Shown one piece after another: positions 28,231 to 37,102 of a stretch of DNA of 64,000 bases. Both the position numbers and the translations under genes were made by a program. This stretch comes from Marinilabiliaceae bacterium JC017 (GTDB lineage: Bacteria > Bacteroidota > Bacteroidia > Bacteroidales > Marinilabiliaceae): the NCBI GenBank assembly GCA_004296775.1, contig RHGE01000008.1, positions 1 to 64,000 of the forward strand, in the 5' to 3' direction. Within the stretch, counting starts at the first letter, position 1; each line of letters starts with the position of its first letter. The notes below the pieces were generated by a model, which was given only the letters and a program-made list of their open reading frames with translations, was not told where the DNA came from and made no database searches.

Positions 28231-28473
28231 CAACCCTTCCAAAGAAAGAAGAATAGACAAGGCCTCTTCCCGGCTGTTTCCACATACGATTTCTTCCGCT
28301 TTAAAACCACCACATACTTTGGGCCGGTCAGGAGAATCGAAAATAGCACATTTAAAATCCGCGGTCAGGTGGATACAGGGCACACCAGCTCTCTTACCCT
28401 TCTCCATTCCCGGTATGGGTGATGATATGGATGGCGCAATACAACAGGCGCCACAATTTTCACGACACTTCAT
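28225..28473 (-). CDS. YkgJ-family Cys-cluster protein (82 aa)
   Basis: This short cytosolic protein is of the UPF0153/YkgJ type, which binds a Zn or Fe ion through conserved cysteines. It begins MKCRENCGACCIAPSISSPI, showing Cys residues in a CxxxCGACC arrangement, then VPCIHLTADFKCAIFDSP with two more, then RPKVCGGF. Length and motif order match family members. The start codon at 28473 is the only reasonable one. Its biochemical role is not established for the family. Confidence 0.8.
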   Translation of the reverse strand: MKCRENCGACCIAPSISSPIPGMEKGKRAGVPCIHLTADFKCAIFDSPDRPKVCGGFKAEEIVCGNSREEALSILLSLEGLL

Positions 28474-28514
28474 AATTAACTATTCCTTATGTTTTTGTAA
28501 TGGTTAGAAATATC

Positions 28515-28650
28515 AGATAGATCGTTAGATAATAGACATTAGACTGATTTACATTACTCTCGTTTTAGACCATTAACAACTTTATCTATAAAATAAACAC
28601 AAGCTATTTTCAAGCATTTACAAAAGTTTAACGAACTATTGTAAGTGTGT
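28515..28650. repeat. Dispersed 125-bp intergenic repeat (family A), reference copy
   Basis: The sequence starts AGATCGTTAGATAATAGACA, then TTAGACTGATTTACATTACT, CTCGTTTTAGACCATTAACA, then ACAAGCTATTTTCAAGCATT and TACAAAAGTTTAACGAACTA. Near-full copies occur at about 19117, 19920, 20133, 47886 (interrupted), 55080, 57170 and 60112. Partial ones occur at 13636, 29936, 53522 and 62047. All lie between genes. Confidence 0.85.
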
Positions 28651-28663
28651 TTTACTATTTATT

Positions 28664-28830
28664 TAACCGCGAATTATACTAATAAAACGAATTTTAAACC
28701 ACTGCGTGGTTTTACGTACTTTTCAACGAAAAGCAATTTGCACAATTCGATAAATTCGCGGTTGGCAAAATACTTACAAAGCAAGCTTTATAAGCTTTAA
28801 AGACACATGAAGAATGTCTGTTAAATATAA
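28664..28830. repeat. Palindromic element with paired ends, second copy at 51300-51460
   Basis: AACCGCGAATT near 28665 is the inverse of AATTCGCGGTT near 28754-28764, so about 100 bp can fold into one long hairpin. Internal hairpins are AAACCACTGCGTGGTTT and CTTTTCAACGAAAAG. The second copy keeps the internal hairpins with compensating changes (CTTTTCGATGAAAAG) but its outer arms are weaker. Both end in GGCAAAATRCTTRCAAAGCAAGCTT-like sequence. No gene is seen. Confidence 0.75.
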
Positions 28831-28968
28831 ATTAACAGACTAAATTACTACAACCCAAATTGAATGAAAAGCAGTCTAAAATCTAACATCAATGATTTAA
28901 CGATCTGTTATAATTCTTAATTTTGACAATTATAGGAATTTTTCCTTTCCAATAAATACACAGAGACA

Positions 28969-29661
28969 ATGAAATTTGATACCCCCTTAATACATGGTAC
29001 GCTTATTAAGCGTTACAAGCGCTTTCTTTCAGACATTAAACTTGATGACGGTGAAATTGTAACCGCCCATTGTACCAATAGCGGCTCCATGAAAACCTGC
29101 CTGGAAGAGGGAGCCGAAGTGTATTTATCGCCGGCTAAAGATCCCAAACGCAAGACCAAATTCACCTGGGAAATGATAAAGATTAATGGCGACTGGATTG
29201 GCATCCACACTTCACACCCCAACCTGATTGCCTACGAAGGCATTAAAGACAACCAGATAGAGGGACTCACCGGCTACGAGGCCGTATCAAGAGAAGTGAA
29301 AGTTGGTAATAGCCGCCTCGACATCATGGCACAAAATGCACACGAAACCTGTTTTGTAGAAGTCAAGAATGTAACGATGAAAGAGGGACGCTTTGCCCGC
29401 TTTCCGGATGCCGTCACCACCAGGGGCAAAAAACACCTGGAAACACTTATTTCCCTGAAAAAAGAGGGCTACCGCGCGGTGATGCTTTACATCATACAAC
29501 GAATGGACGTCTCTATTTTTGGTACGGCTGCCAATATTGATCCAGACTATGCCAACACCCTGAAAAAAGCCTATAGCCAGGGAGTAGAAATTATTCCTAT
29601 CCAGGTGAAAGTAACCCCGGAATCCATAGACATCTTTAAGACACTGCCGTTTGAGTTGTAA
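28969..29661 (+). CDS. sfsA: SfsA-family DNA/RNA nuclease (sugar fermentation stimulation protein homologue)
   Basis: The 230-residue length matches the SfsA family. An N-terminal OB-like part (LIKRYKRFLSDIKLDDGEIV, then AHCTNSGSMKTCLEEGAEV) is followed by a PD-(D/E)XK nuclease-like core with SRLDIMAQNAHETCFVEVKN, where the D and the E-x-K pair fit the metal-binding site, and RFPDAVTTRGKKHLETL. E. coli SfsA was named for maltose gene stimulation, but the fold indicates a nuclease. It is monocistronic, with repeats on both sides. Confidence in the family is high; the physiological role is uncertain. Confidence 0.95.
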   Translation: MKFDTPLIHGTLIKRYKRFLSDIKLDDGEIVTAHCTNSGSMKTCLEEGAEVYLSPAKDPKRKTKFTWEMIKINGDWIGIHTSHPNLIAYEGIKDNQIEGLTGYEAVSREVKVGNSRLDIMAQNAHETCFVEVKNVTMKEGRFARFPDAVTTRGKKHLETLISLKKEGYRAVMLYIIQRMDVSIFGTAANIDPDYANTLKKAYSQGVEIIPIQVKVTPESIDIFKTLPFEL

Positions 29662-30049
29662 GGAACAAAATAGATTATAAGATGATAGATTGCTAGATAA
29701 TAGACTGGGGGACTTCATCCTTTTTTTACTCTTGACCTGGGAAAATACATAGACATAAGTATCAAGATGCATGACCGGGAGGATCATATGGTTAGAAACT
29801 CTGCACCTCAGCATCTCTGCGGTTATTGAAAAGATGAAAAATCGAAAGACGAAAATTTGAAAAGGTAAAACAAGAGAAGGAGAATTAAATTCTCTGCGCC
29901 TCAGCGTCTCTGCGGTTTATTAAATTGATCATGAGATGATAGATCGTTAGATAATAGTCAGAGATGGCCGTTGTCCATATTGACATCAAAAGCTAATAGT
30001 TTTACAAGCCTATTTGATGATATATAAGCATTAGTCTTTCAGTAATAGT

Positions 30050-30230
30050 TTTATTGGGACGTTGTCCCAAACCCTACTTCATTTTTGGCATTACCCCAAA
30101 AACGAAGCAAAAAACGCTTCCACCCACCTCCTTGATGAATTTTTGCTAACCCACAGTCCGGAATTCCCTCATTCATCTTCGTCGCGCCAACGCCGGCCCG
30201 CCTATTTGACGGGCTCCCACGCTTCCCAAC
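30050..30230 (-). repeat. Inverted partial copy of the X module
   Basis: It matches the distal half of X copy 1 (8930-9150) in reverse. GGGACGTTGTCCCAAACCCT, GCATTACCCCAAAAACGAAG, CACCTCCTTGATGAATTTTT and ATTTGACGGGCTC are shared. No neighbouring orphan gene or Y module is present here. Confidence 0.75.
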
Positions 30231-30626
30231 ATCACGGTTCGACCCGTCGTTTAGCTTTTTGTATGATAGTGCCGATTTATTCAGGTCGACACTGCGTTTG
30301 CCCCCGCTATCGCCGATTTGCAATCGATGCCTTGTGAATTAATAGATATCACCTATGGATAGAAAGTAAAAGATTCATGAACCGAAAGGAATCTTTCTTA
30401 TCACTTTTACTGTGCCAGGAGAAGCAGAGAGGATTGTTCTACACATCAACTAAAAGGATTCAAATACTCCTAATTCATTTTCTTTTCGCACGGTCACCCT
30501 TTTCCCCTCCTGAAAGAATTAGGAGGGGTGATTTTCATTGAGTATTCAATGAAAATCGGGGTGGTTTGATTATAACATAATCAGTAAGGATTAGAAACTC
30601 TGCACCTCAGCGTCTCTGCGGTTATT

Positions 30627-30690
30627 GAAAAGATGAAAAATCGAAAAGACGAAAATTTGAAAAACTGAAAAGGTGAAAAGGTGAAACAAG
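30627..30690. repeat. Exact 8-bp-period GAAAA array
   Basis: Eight consecutive octamers GAAAANNN (last one GAAACAAG) occupy 30627-30690 without a phase break. A shorter array with one 7-bp unit lies at 29828-29874, after the same leading block. Confidence 0.85.
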
Positions 30691-31118
30691 TATAGTCATT
30701 CAAAAGAAGGAGAATTAAAAACTCCGCTCTTCTCCGGTTTATTAAATATGTTAATTTCACCCATCAATCAAGGCTTCTTTTCCCCACCCTAACCCACCAT
30801 TTTTTATAATCATAACACCTCAACAACACTTCTTTTTAAAATCACTCCTTTTTTCAAAAAGCATAAAAAATACGCTTTCGTCCACCAATCATTTACCCGT
30901 TAATGTTTAGCTAAAAAGCTATTACAACCTTCATCTAAAAAAATCAGCGCTTTTAAACTTTCACACACAATAGATAGCAGACCAATTGAAGGCAATATAT
31001 AAATACACAAATCGTTTAAATCAACAAAACGCTGATCATAAAACACGGGATTGTTAGTGAAAATATTACCTTTGATTTTTAATAAAATCAGCCCAAATAA
31101 AGAACCAATTCTCATATT

Positions 31119-32387
31119 ATGAAAATATATCCTTTTTTGACGACTATCCTCGTCATGCTATTCTTTACATCCCCCATTTTCGGAGCAAAAGCTCCCGTTA
31201 AATTCGGAAAAGTTTCGCAGGAAGAGCTGGAGATGACCGTTTACGAACCGGATACTTCAGCGGCGGCAGTAGTATTATGTAATTATGGAAAATTCAATGG
31301 TTCCGACCTGAAATTCATCTCACTGCGACGCGTTAAAGTATTAAAGAAAAGCGGCACTGGCTATGCTGAATTTGTTATCTACGCCAATGAAAACACCACT
31401 TTCAGAGGCAAAACCTACAATCTGGAAAATGGCGAAGTTGTCCAGACAAAACTGAAAAGAGAATCCATCTTCAAGGAACGTGTTTTCGAAGATAATTACC
31501 GCTATCACATTGCCATGCCCAACGTAAAGGTTGGAACCGTTTTCGAGATCGAAGAATCCCGACTGGGACTACCTCGGGAATGGGCCTTTCAGGAAATGAT
31601 ACCTGTCAAACACAACGAATTGATCCTGGAGGAATCAACCTATATCAAATTCAGAAAAAAGATGTTGGGCTTTGAGCACCTGACTTCTTCTGACAATGAC
31701 CGCTATGTGGCCATAGACATGCCCGCCTTCAAGCGTGAGGCTTACATGAGCTCACCAAATAATTACATCACGAAGTTTGAATTTGACTTACTGAATATTT
31801 CTTATCCGGGCTACTACAAATCCTTTACTACTACCTGGGAAGCGGTGAACGAGCGCCTGCTGAACAACACCTATTTTGGCGTGGTAATAAGAAACGGCTC
31901 AGGTTATTTATCGGACATAAAGAAAGAGATTGAAGCCACCTGCCAAACAGATCTTGAAAAAGCCCGGGCAGCCTTCTATGCCTTAAAAGATATCAAATGG
32001 GATGACTACACCAGCTTATACACCTCCAACACTTCCATGGGGCCCGTTTTTAAAAAAGGTGTGGGCAACTCAACTGATTTAAATGTTATGCTGCTTCAAC
32101 TGCTCAAGAAACTGGATATAAAAGTCTATCCGGTAGCCATGAGTACCCGGTCCCACGGCATGCTCAACCCTTTTTACCCCAGCTTTGGAAAGCTTAATTA
32201 TATGATGGTATGTGCCTTAATTGACGATAAGGAGTATTTACTGGATGCCACCGAAAAGAATATGCCCTTTGGTATGCTTCCCAAACGCTGCCTGAATCAA
32301 CAGAGACGCCTGGTAAATAACAACCAGGGGAAATGGGTAAACCTGACCACCTCCAAAGAGAATAAAAAATATGTGTATCCCTATAGG
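31119..32387 (+). pseudogene. DUF3857/transglutaminase-like secreted protein, 5' part, split by an insertion sequence
   Basis: The frame from ATG 31119 encodes a signal peptide (FLTTILVMLFFTSPIFGA) and a DUF3857-like beta domain (LKFISLRRVKVLKKSGTGYA; IFKERVFEDNYRYHIAMPNV). A transglutaminase-like helical part follows, up to KENKKYVYPYR, where an IS1595-type element interrupts it. In that domain the usual catalytic Cys position reads GNSTDLN and the usual His position reads LNYMMV, so the protein was probably not an active protease or transglutaminase even before disruption. The 3' part resumes at 33356. The next gene is a same-family paralogue with an intact active site. Confidence 0.85.
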
Positions 32388-33310
32388 TACCTAAACTCAT
32401 TTTTCATGGTGACACAGGCAACTAACAACCTATCAAACAATGCATCCCCCATATATCTTCTATTAAAATTGTAACAAAATTCATTGAGATACTTTTGAAG
32501 ATATTCCGGACCAATCGAATGAAAAGAGTTTAATAATAGTCGCTTGGCATTACTTATAGCAATATGAACCCATGGCAACTCTTTCTGGATCTCTTCATTT
32601 CGTATGACTTTTGCTGTGTGTTCTTCAACTATATCAGATATACCCACGTACGATGTGGAATCATCACTTTTTATACTGGCATCTTTCGAGACATTCTGCT
32701 TTACTTCATTGTCAATTGTTCCGGCTTTAAGATCATTTATGACTTTCATTTTTATGAATCCAACCCTCTTCTTTTTTTTACCTGGCTTGGGATTGTCGAC
32801 TATTTCACTTTCCGTCATGACTAAAACTTTGGTTTTACGCTGAGAGCCCCGACCTCGTTTTAAAGGTTCTTCTTTTTTATCATCTGGCACGCGAGTTGTA
32901 AAAAAGCCATCATCAAGCTCCATTTCTCCAGATAGTTCATAATTGTCATCTCTATTTCCCATTGCTTCTCGTAGCTTATGCATCATGTGCCAAATTGGTT
33001 GATATCTTTTATGCCCCAGTTGTCTTTGAACTTCTTTGCTAGAGAATGATTTCTTTGTGGATGTGAGTAAATGAATTGCTATGAACCAATATCTAAAAGG
33101 AAGCTTAGACTTGCGCATTACTGTTCCGCTTTTTAGCGACATTCGAGCTTTACACTTCTTGCACTCATACTGTTCCTTATCTTTCTTCCAGTAATGCTCT
33201 GTATGTCCACACTTGCGACATTTAATCCCTTCTTGCTCTCGTATCTCTTTAAATTTCAACTTACAACTTTCCTCATCGGGAAATTTATTTACAAAATCTA
33301 TCAGGTTCAT
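32381..33310 (-). CDS. IS1595-family transposase
   Basis: Starting at the ATG at 33310 (MNLIDFVNKFPDEESC) gives about 309 residues. The N-terminal zinc ribbon is seen as CRKCGHTEHYWKKDKEQYEC followed by KKC. A helical segment (FRYWFIAIHLLTSTKKSFSS) and then the DDE-like (ISXO2) domain follow, with GEMELDDGFF, VKVINDL-type sequence and the conserved end EFCYNFNRRY. The stop codon TAG (32381-32383 in reverse) lies in the left flank, just outside the inferred element end. A longer frame starting at 33415 includes host sequence and is rejected. Confidence 0.9.
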   Translation of the reverse strand: MNLIDFVNKFPDEESCKLKFKEIREQEGIKCRKCGHTEHYWKKDKEQYECKKCKARMSLKSGTVMRKSKLPFRYWFIAIHLLTSTKKSFSSKEVQRQLGHKRYQPIWHMMHKLREAMGNRDDNYELSGEMELDDGFFTTRVPDDKKEEPLKRGRGSQRKTKVLVMTESEIVDNPKPGKKKKRVGFIKMKVINDLKAGTIDNEVKQNVSKDASIKSDDSTSYVGISDIVEEHTAKVIRNEEIQKELPWVHIAISNAKRLLLNSFHSIGPEYLQKYLNEFCYNFNRRYMGDALFDRLLVACVTMKNEFRYL

Positions 33311-33355
33311 TGATGCAATTCCTTTTGTGCTTGGCAAATATAGTTGATTTAGGTA
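32388..33355 (-). mobile_element. IS1595-family insertion sequence (about 968 bp) inside a host gene
   Basis: The left end reads TACCTAAACTCATTTTTC and the right end, reversed, TACCTAAATCAACTATAT, sharing TACCTAAA as the start of the terminal inverted repeats. Flanking 8-mers are CCTATAGG on the left and GATATCGG on the right, an imperfect match (5 of 8) to the 8-bp target duplication known for this family. Both flanks encode Tyr-Arg in the host frame, and the host frame resumes at once after the element. Exact ends could move by a few bases. Confidence 0.75.
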
Positions 33356-34020
33356 GATATCGGGATAAGCATAATAAAAAAACCATCTACTATAAATTAG
33401 CGCTGGATGAATCACTGACTCTGAAAGGAAACATTGATTACACCAAATTTGACTATGCGGGCTTTTATTTCCGGGAGTACTACCAGGATTTTGCCAGTGA
33501 AGAAGATTACCTGGAAGAATTTGAAGAAAACCACACAGGGGTAATGGTTAAAGATTTCAACCTCACCAACCTGGATTCCATCGAAAAACCCATTCAGGAA
33601 AGTTACAACCTGGAGATTAAAAACAAGGTTGAAAAGGTTAATGATTTGGTATTTGTCAACCCCTTCCTGTTTGAACAGATAGAAGAGAATCCCTTTAAGA
33701 TGGAAGAACGGAAATATCCGGTTGATTTTGCTTACAACAGGAACAGGTACCTCATATCACAAATCTCCTTGCCGGCGAATTTTGTCGTAGAAGAAATCCC
33801 CGCCCCCATCGTGATGCGCCTGCCCGACAAATCGGCCAGTGTGAGGATTCAACACCAGGTGAGTCATAATACTCTAACCACCATTTACAAGTTCAATATT
33901 GATAAACCCGTGTTTATGCCGGATGAATACAGCTTCCTGAAGCAATTATATGCACAAATCATAAAAAAACAAGCCGAACCCGTCATATTTAAAATAAATA
34001 CCGATGCAGCAAGTTTATAA
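33356..34020 (+). pseudogene. DUF3857/transglutaminase-like secreted protein, 3' part
   Basis: After the insertion the host frame continues YRDKHNKKTIYYKLALDESL, then the C-terminal beta-rich domain (NLTNLDSIEKPIQESYNLEI; FVNPFLFEQIEENPF; PVDFAYNRNRYLISQISLP) typical of the family's third domain, and stops at 34020. An ATG within the insertion sequence would give an artificial frame from 33310. It overlaps the next gene by 17 bp, so the two were an operon. Whether the distal gene is still transcribed depends on read-through or a new promoter. Confidence 0.8.
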
Positions 34021-35923
34021 ACACCTCTTGCTTTTTTTCTTCGTCCTTGCCATGCCTTGTATAACATGGGCGAAGAAAGAAGTAAAATACCCCGTTAGTG
34101 CCATTGCGCCGGAACTGCTCAAAAATGCCAATGCAGTGGTGCGCCTGGAAGAGTCCACCTACGAATTGCTCTCATTGAACCATGCGACTTACAAAGAAAA
34201 AATGGCCATTACCATCCTCAAGGAAAACGCCATTGAGGAATCTTATTTCTCAGTGATGTATGACAAACTCAGTCATGTGAGTAACATTGAAGGCACCATT
34301 TATGACGCTAAGGGCATAAAAGTTAGAAGAATAAAGCACGAAGACATCCTGGATTTCAGTGCCATAAAAGGATTCTCTTTATACGAAGACAACCGTGTAA
34401 AATACATTGATCCACGGTACATGACCGTTCCTTTCACCATCGAATACACGTACGAGAAAGATTATAAAACAACGTTCTACATCCCCGGATGGTATGCCTT
34501 TAACGGGTATAACATTTCACTGGAAAAATCCTCCTACACGGTTATCGTGCCCGAGGATTATGAATTCAGATACCGTGAAAGAAACCTAAAAACCGCTGGT
34601 ACCCAATTACAAAAAGAGGGAAAAACCATTTATAAGTGGGAAATCAATAACATGAAAGCACCTGTTAATGAATCTTTCTCTCCGCCACTTGACGAGAAAG
34701 TTCCGTGCATGCTTGCAGCGCCCAGCGATTTTGAAATTGATAACTATCGTAGCAAACTGAACACATGGTCTGATTTCGGACGATTTATTGGTGCCTTAAT
34801 TGAAGGCCGCGATAAACTCCCTGAGGAAACGCAACAGGAAATCCTTACAATAGCCAGCCAGGCCAGTGACACCTATGATAAGATTAGCCGGATTTACCAA
34901 TATGCACAGAAAAAAAACCGGTACATCAGTGTACAAATAGGTATTGGGGGCTTTCAGCCTTTTGATGCCGAAACGGTCGATCGCCTCTCCTATGGAGACT
35001 GTAAGGCACTGACCAATTACACGAAAGCACTGCTAAATATTGCCGGAATAAAATCATTTTATACGTTGGTATATGCAGGTACATCACCAAATAAACTGGA
35101 TACAGATTTTGCTGCCAACAGATTTAACCATGCCATCCTGTGTGTGCCCCTGGAGAAGGACACTATCTGGCTGGAGTGTACCAATCCTTACAGCCCCTGT
35201 GGTTACATTGGCGATTTCACCGACGACCGGTATGCCCTTGTGGTAAAAGAGAAAGAAGGTGAATTAGTGAGAACACCACAATATGGACCCAATGACAACC
35301 TGCAGACCTTGGTGGGGGAAGTAACCTTTAACGCCGACGGTTCAGCTAATGCCACAGCTAACTTCAACTACAACGGTTCCTTGTACGGCGATGAGGTGAG
35401 ACTGATCCTGAAAGATCAAAAAGATCAGCGTAAAGCGATTATCAAGAGCATAGATGTGCCAGATTTCACCCTAGTGGATTATAAACTGACAGATCACAAA
35501 CAACGAAAGCCCATCTTTGAAAAAACACTGACAATTGAAACACCTCATTACTTTACCCAGATGGGCAACCGCTACATGGCCAAGCTGAACATGTTTAATG
35601 CGTTTGACCAGGTGCCCCGGTACGACCGCAACAGGGAAAATGAAGTACTGATCAGACGTTATTACACCGAGCAGGATACATTAACCTTTACCCTGCCCCA
35701 GGGCATTAAAGCAGAAGGGCTGCCCGAGCCGGTGGAAATAGACACCCCCTACGGCACCTACAAAGCCTCTGCCACGGTACAGGGCAATAAGATTAAATAC
35801 ATCCGCTTTTTCAGAATCAACAAAGGTCGTTACCCGGCAGCTGAATTCAATGACCTAAGAGATTTCCTTGAGAAAGTATCAGTGGCCGACAATGCCAAAT
35901 GTGTGTTGATGAAGGAGTCTTAA
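34004..35923 (+). CDS. DUF3857 and transglutaminase-domain protein, intact paralogue (639 aa)
   Basis: A signal peptide (HLLLFFFVLAMPCITWA) is followed by a DUF3857 domain (KEKMAITILKENAIEESYFS; DILDFSAIKGFSLYEDNRVK). A transglutaminase-like core at about residues 260-400 has SYGDCKALTNYTKALL (catalytic Cys), RFNHAILCVPL (His) and WLECTNP. A C-terminal beta domain with RYMAKLNMFNAFDQVPRY completes the family layout. It is exported to the periplasm or outer surface. The role of the family is not established; proteins of this type are common in Bacteroidota and often encoded in pairs. It is likely co-transcribed with the interrupted gene before it. Confidence 0.88.
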   Translation: MQQVYKHLLLFFFVLAMPCITWAKKEVKYPVSAIAPELLKNANAVVRLEESTYELLSLNHATYKEKMAITILKENAIEESYFSVMYDKLSHVSNIEGTIYDAKGIKVRRIKHEDILDFSAIKGFSLYEDNRVKYIDPRYMTVPFTIEYTYEKDYKTTFYIPGWYAFNGYNISLEKSSYTVIVPEDYEFRYRERNLKTAGTQLQKEGKTIYKWEINNMKAPVNESFSPPLDEKVPCMLAAPSDFEIDNYRSKLNTWSDFGRFIGALIEGRDKLPEETQQEILTIASQASDTYDKISRIYQYAQKKNRYISVQIGIGGFQPFDAETVDRLSYGDCKALTNYTKALLNIAGIKSFYTLVYAGTSPNKLDTDFAANRFNHAILCVPLEKDTIWLECTNPYSPCGYIGDFTDDRYALVVKEKEGELVRTPQYGPNDNLQTLVGEVTFNADGSANATANFNYNGSLYGDEVRLILKDQKDQRKAIIKSIDVPDFTLVDYKLTDHKQRKPIFEKTLTIETPHYFTQMGNRYMAKLNMFNAFDQVPRYDRNRENEVLIRRYYTEQDTLTFTLPQGIKAEGLPEPVEIDTPYGTYKASATVQGNKIKYIRFFRINKGRYPAAEFNDLRDFLEKVSVADNAKCVLMKES

Positions 35924-35935
35924 CAAAAGATAACC

Positions 35936-36078
35936 AAGGCCCTCTAACAGAAATACAATACATTCACGCACGTTCCTTTCAGAGGGACGTGCTTTTTTAT
36001 TATAACTACCAATGATCGGTTCTTTCACCTTTTCTAAAGTTTTAAACCTTAGAAAAGATCTAATTTCCTATCCCCTCG
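35936..36078. repeat. Terminator-containing 140-bp repeat, second copy at 37724-37856
   Basis: Both copies run GGCCCTCTAACAGAAATACA, ATACATTCACGC, a GC hairpin with T tail, ATTATAACTACYAATGATCG, CACCTTTTCTAAAGTTTTAA and ACTTTAGAAAAGATCTAATT-type sequence. The terminator after the transglutaminase gene is thus part of a mobile or duplicated segment. Confidence 0.85.
35968..35999 (+). terminator. Terminator of the transglutaminase-like operon
   Basis: GCACGTTCC at 35968-35976 pairs with GGGACGTGC at 35984-35992 (one mismatch), followed by TTTTTTAT. The copy at 37724-37856 keeps the stem as GCGCGTTCC/GGGACGCG, showing paired changes. Confidence 0.8.
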
Positions 36079-36570
36079 CTGGCGCAGATTTGCAATCTGT
36101 GCCCCATCATTAAACAACAAAACAACTAATATCCCCTACCTCCTCCATCATAAAGTAGGTAGGACTTGGAACAACCTCCCGATTTAAAACAACGAAAAAT
36201 GATAAAGACATTGTATCATCCAGTGCTATCGGCACGACAGTATGACAGATATTAACCAGGAAATCATACAAGTACCGTAGATACGACAGAAAAACACAGA
36301 ATTTACCTCACACACTACACAACCAACAAAAAGACCCAATCATGTAAATCTTGTTAATCCTGTCAAATTATATCCCCTCGCTGGCGCAGATTTACAATCT
36401 GTGCCCCATCATAAGACAATAAACAACCAATATCCTCTACCATCCTGACACAGCAAAAGTGATAAAATAGATTCCTTCAGGATTCTGAAACTTTTACTTT
36501 CTATACATAGCTGATATCTGTTTATTCATAAAGCACTGATTGCAAATCAGCGCTGGCGGGCGAGGAGATT
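36070..36570. repeat. REP-like hairpins, first cluster
   Basis: Three members: 36073-36104 with core CAGATTTGCAATCTG; 36374-36406 with CAGATTTACAATCTG; and 36534-36566 inverted, with CTGATTGCAAATCAG. Each is joined to a CTCGCTGGCG-type arm (or its complement GCGCTGGCGGGCGAGG). The rest of 36079-36720 is AT-rich with a TTGTTAATCCTGTCAAAT block at about 36350. No gene is seen. Confidence 0.8.
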
Positions 36571-36722
36571 AAAAACCACATAAAAGCATAGCGCAATAAG
36601 AGGCAACTTAATCAATCAGGTTTAGTATACAATAATGATTGCAAAATATACAATATATTTCCAGTGACAAAGATGAAACTCTATACCGCATTAACAGAAC
36701 AACACCAACAATAGGGATTAAT

Positions 36723-36907
36723 TAGTTGAAGAAAAATTATAACTATCGCACACCTAGTTCCAATCCTCCGTAAATTTCCCTTTTTGAATCCTTTCGCCTA
36801 TTTTATTTCCATTTTTTTATTTTATTTGAATATTGATTATGGTATAATTTTGAGATTAATGTTTATTTTAGGAGATTGAATTTTTTGACAAAGAATGGGA
36901 TGGGCAT
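36723..36907 (+). repeat. Y module, copy 3
   Basis: ATTAGTTGAAGAAAAATTAT at the start, CCAATCCTCCGTAA, ATCCTTTCGCC, TTTATTTGAATA, GAGATTAATGTTTA and GACAAAGAATGGGATGGGCA at the end match Y copy 1 (7293-7500) almost throughout. What follows is again unrelated to what follows the other copies. Confidence 0.8.
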
Positions 36908-37102
36908 ATGCGAAATGAAAAACTTAAAGATATAGATAACTTCACCGTGAAGAAACTTAATACTCAAGGACAATTAATACACAAAACACAACAGGAAAGT
37001 AACTTAATAAAAATCGACCTCTCTGATTTTAATAAGGGATTATACATTATGACTATTGATTCTCCGACAAAAATATTCAGAACTAAATTCCAAAAATTAT
37101 GA
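36908..37102 (+). pseudogene. T9SS type A C-terminal sorting-domain fragment (64 aa)
   Basis: The frame contains VKKLNTQGQLIHKTQQES, then IKIDLSDFNKGLYIMTIDS and ends FRTKFQKL. This is the recognised pattern of the Por/type IX secretion C-terminal domain (tail with G-Q-L, L-x-x-G-x-Y-x-x-x-I, and a basic end). On its own it cannot be a functional secreted protein. It seems to be the last part of a larger cargo gene whose front was replaced by the Y module. The stop overlaps the start of the next gene (ATGA). Confidence 0.7.

Larger units (their letters stand above)
29662..31118. other. Gene-free repeat-rich intergenic region
   Basis: No supported gene lies here. It holds family A fragments near 29676 and 29936; a CTCAGCGTCTCTGCGG block at about 29808 and 30608, each followed by an 8-bp GAAAA array (29828-29874, 30627-30690); an inverted partial X module (30050-30230); a REP-like hairpin GCCGATTTGCAATCGATGCC at about 30312; and the 180-bp repeat at 30405-30590. 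The last 350 bp are plain AT-rich sequence and presumably carry the promoter of the next gene. Confidence 0.7.

Noticed and set aside
36908-37102. Independent small gene
   Set aside because: The content is a T9SS sorting tail, which has no role without a cargo domain, so it is called a gene fragment.
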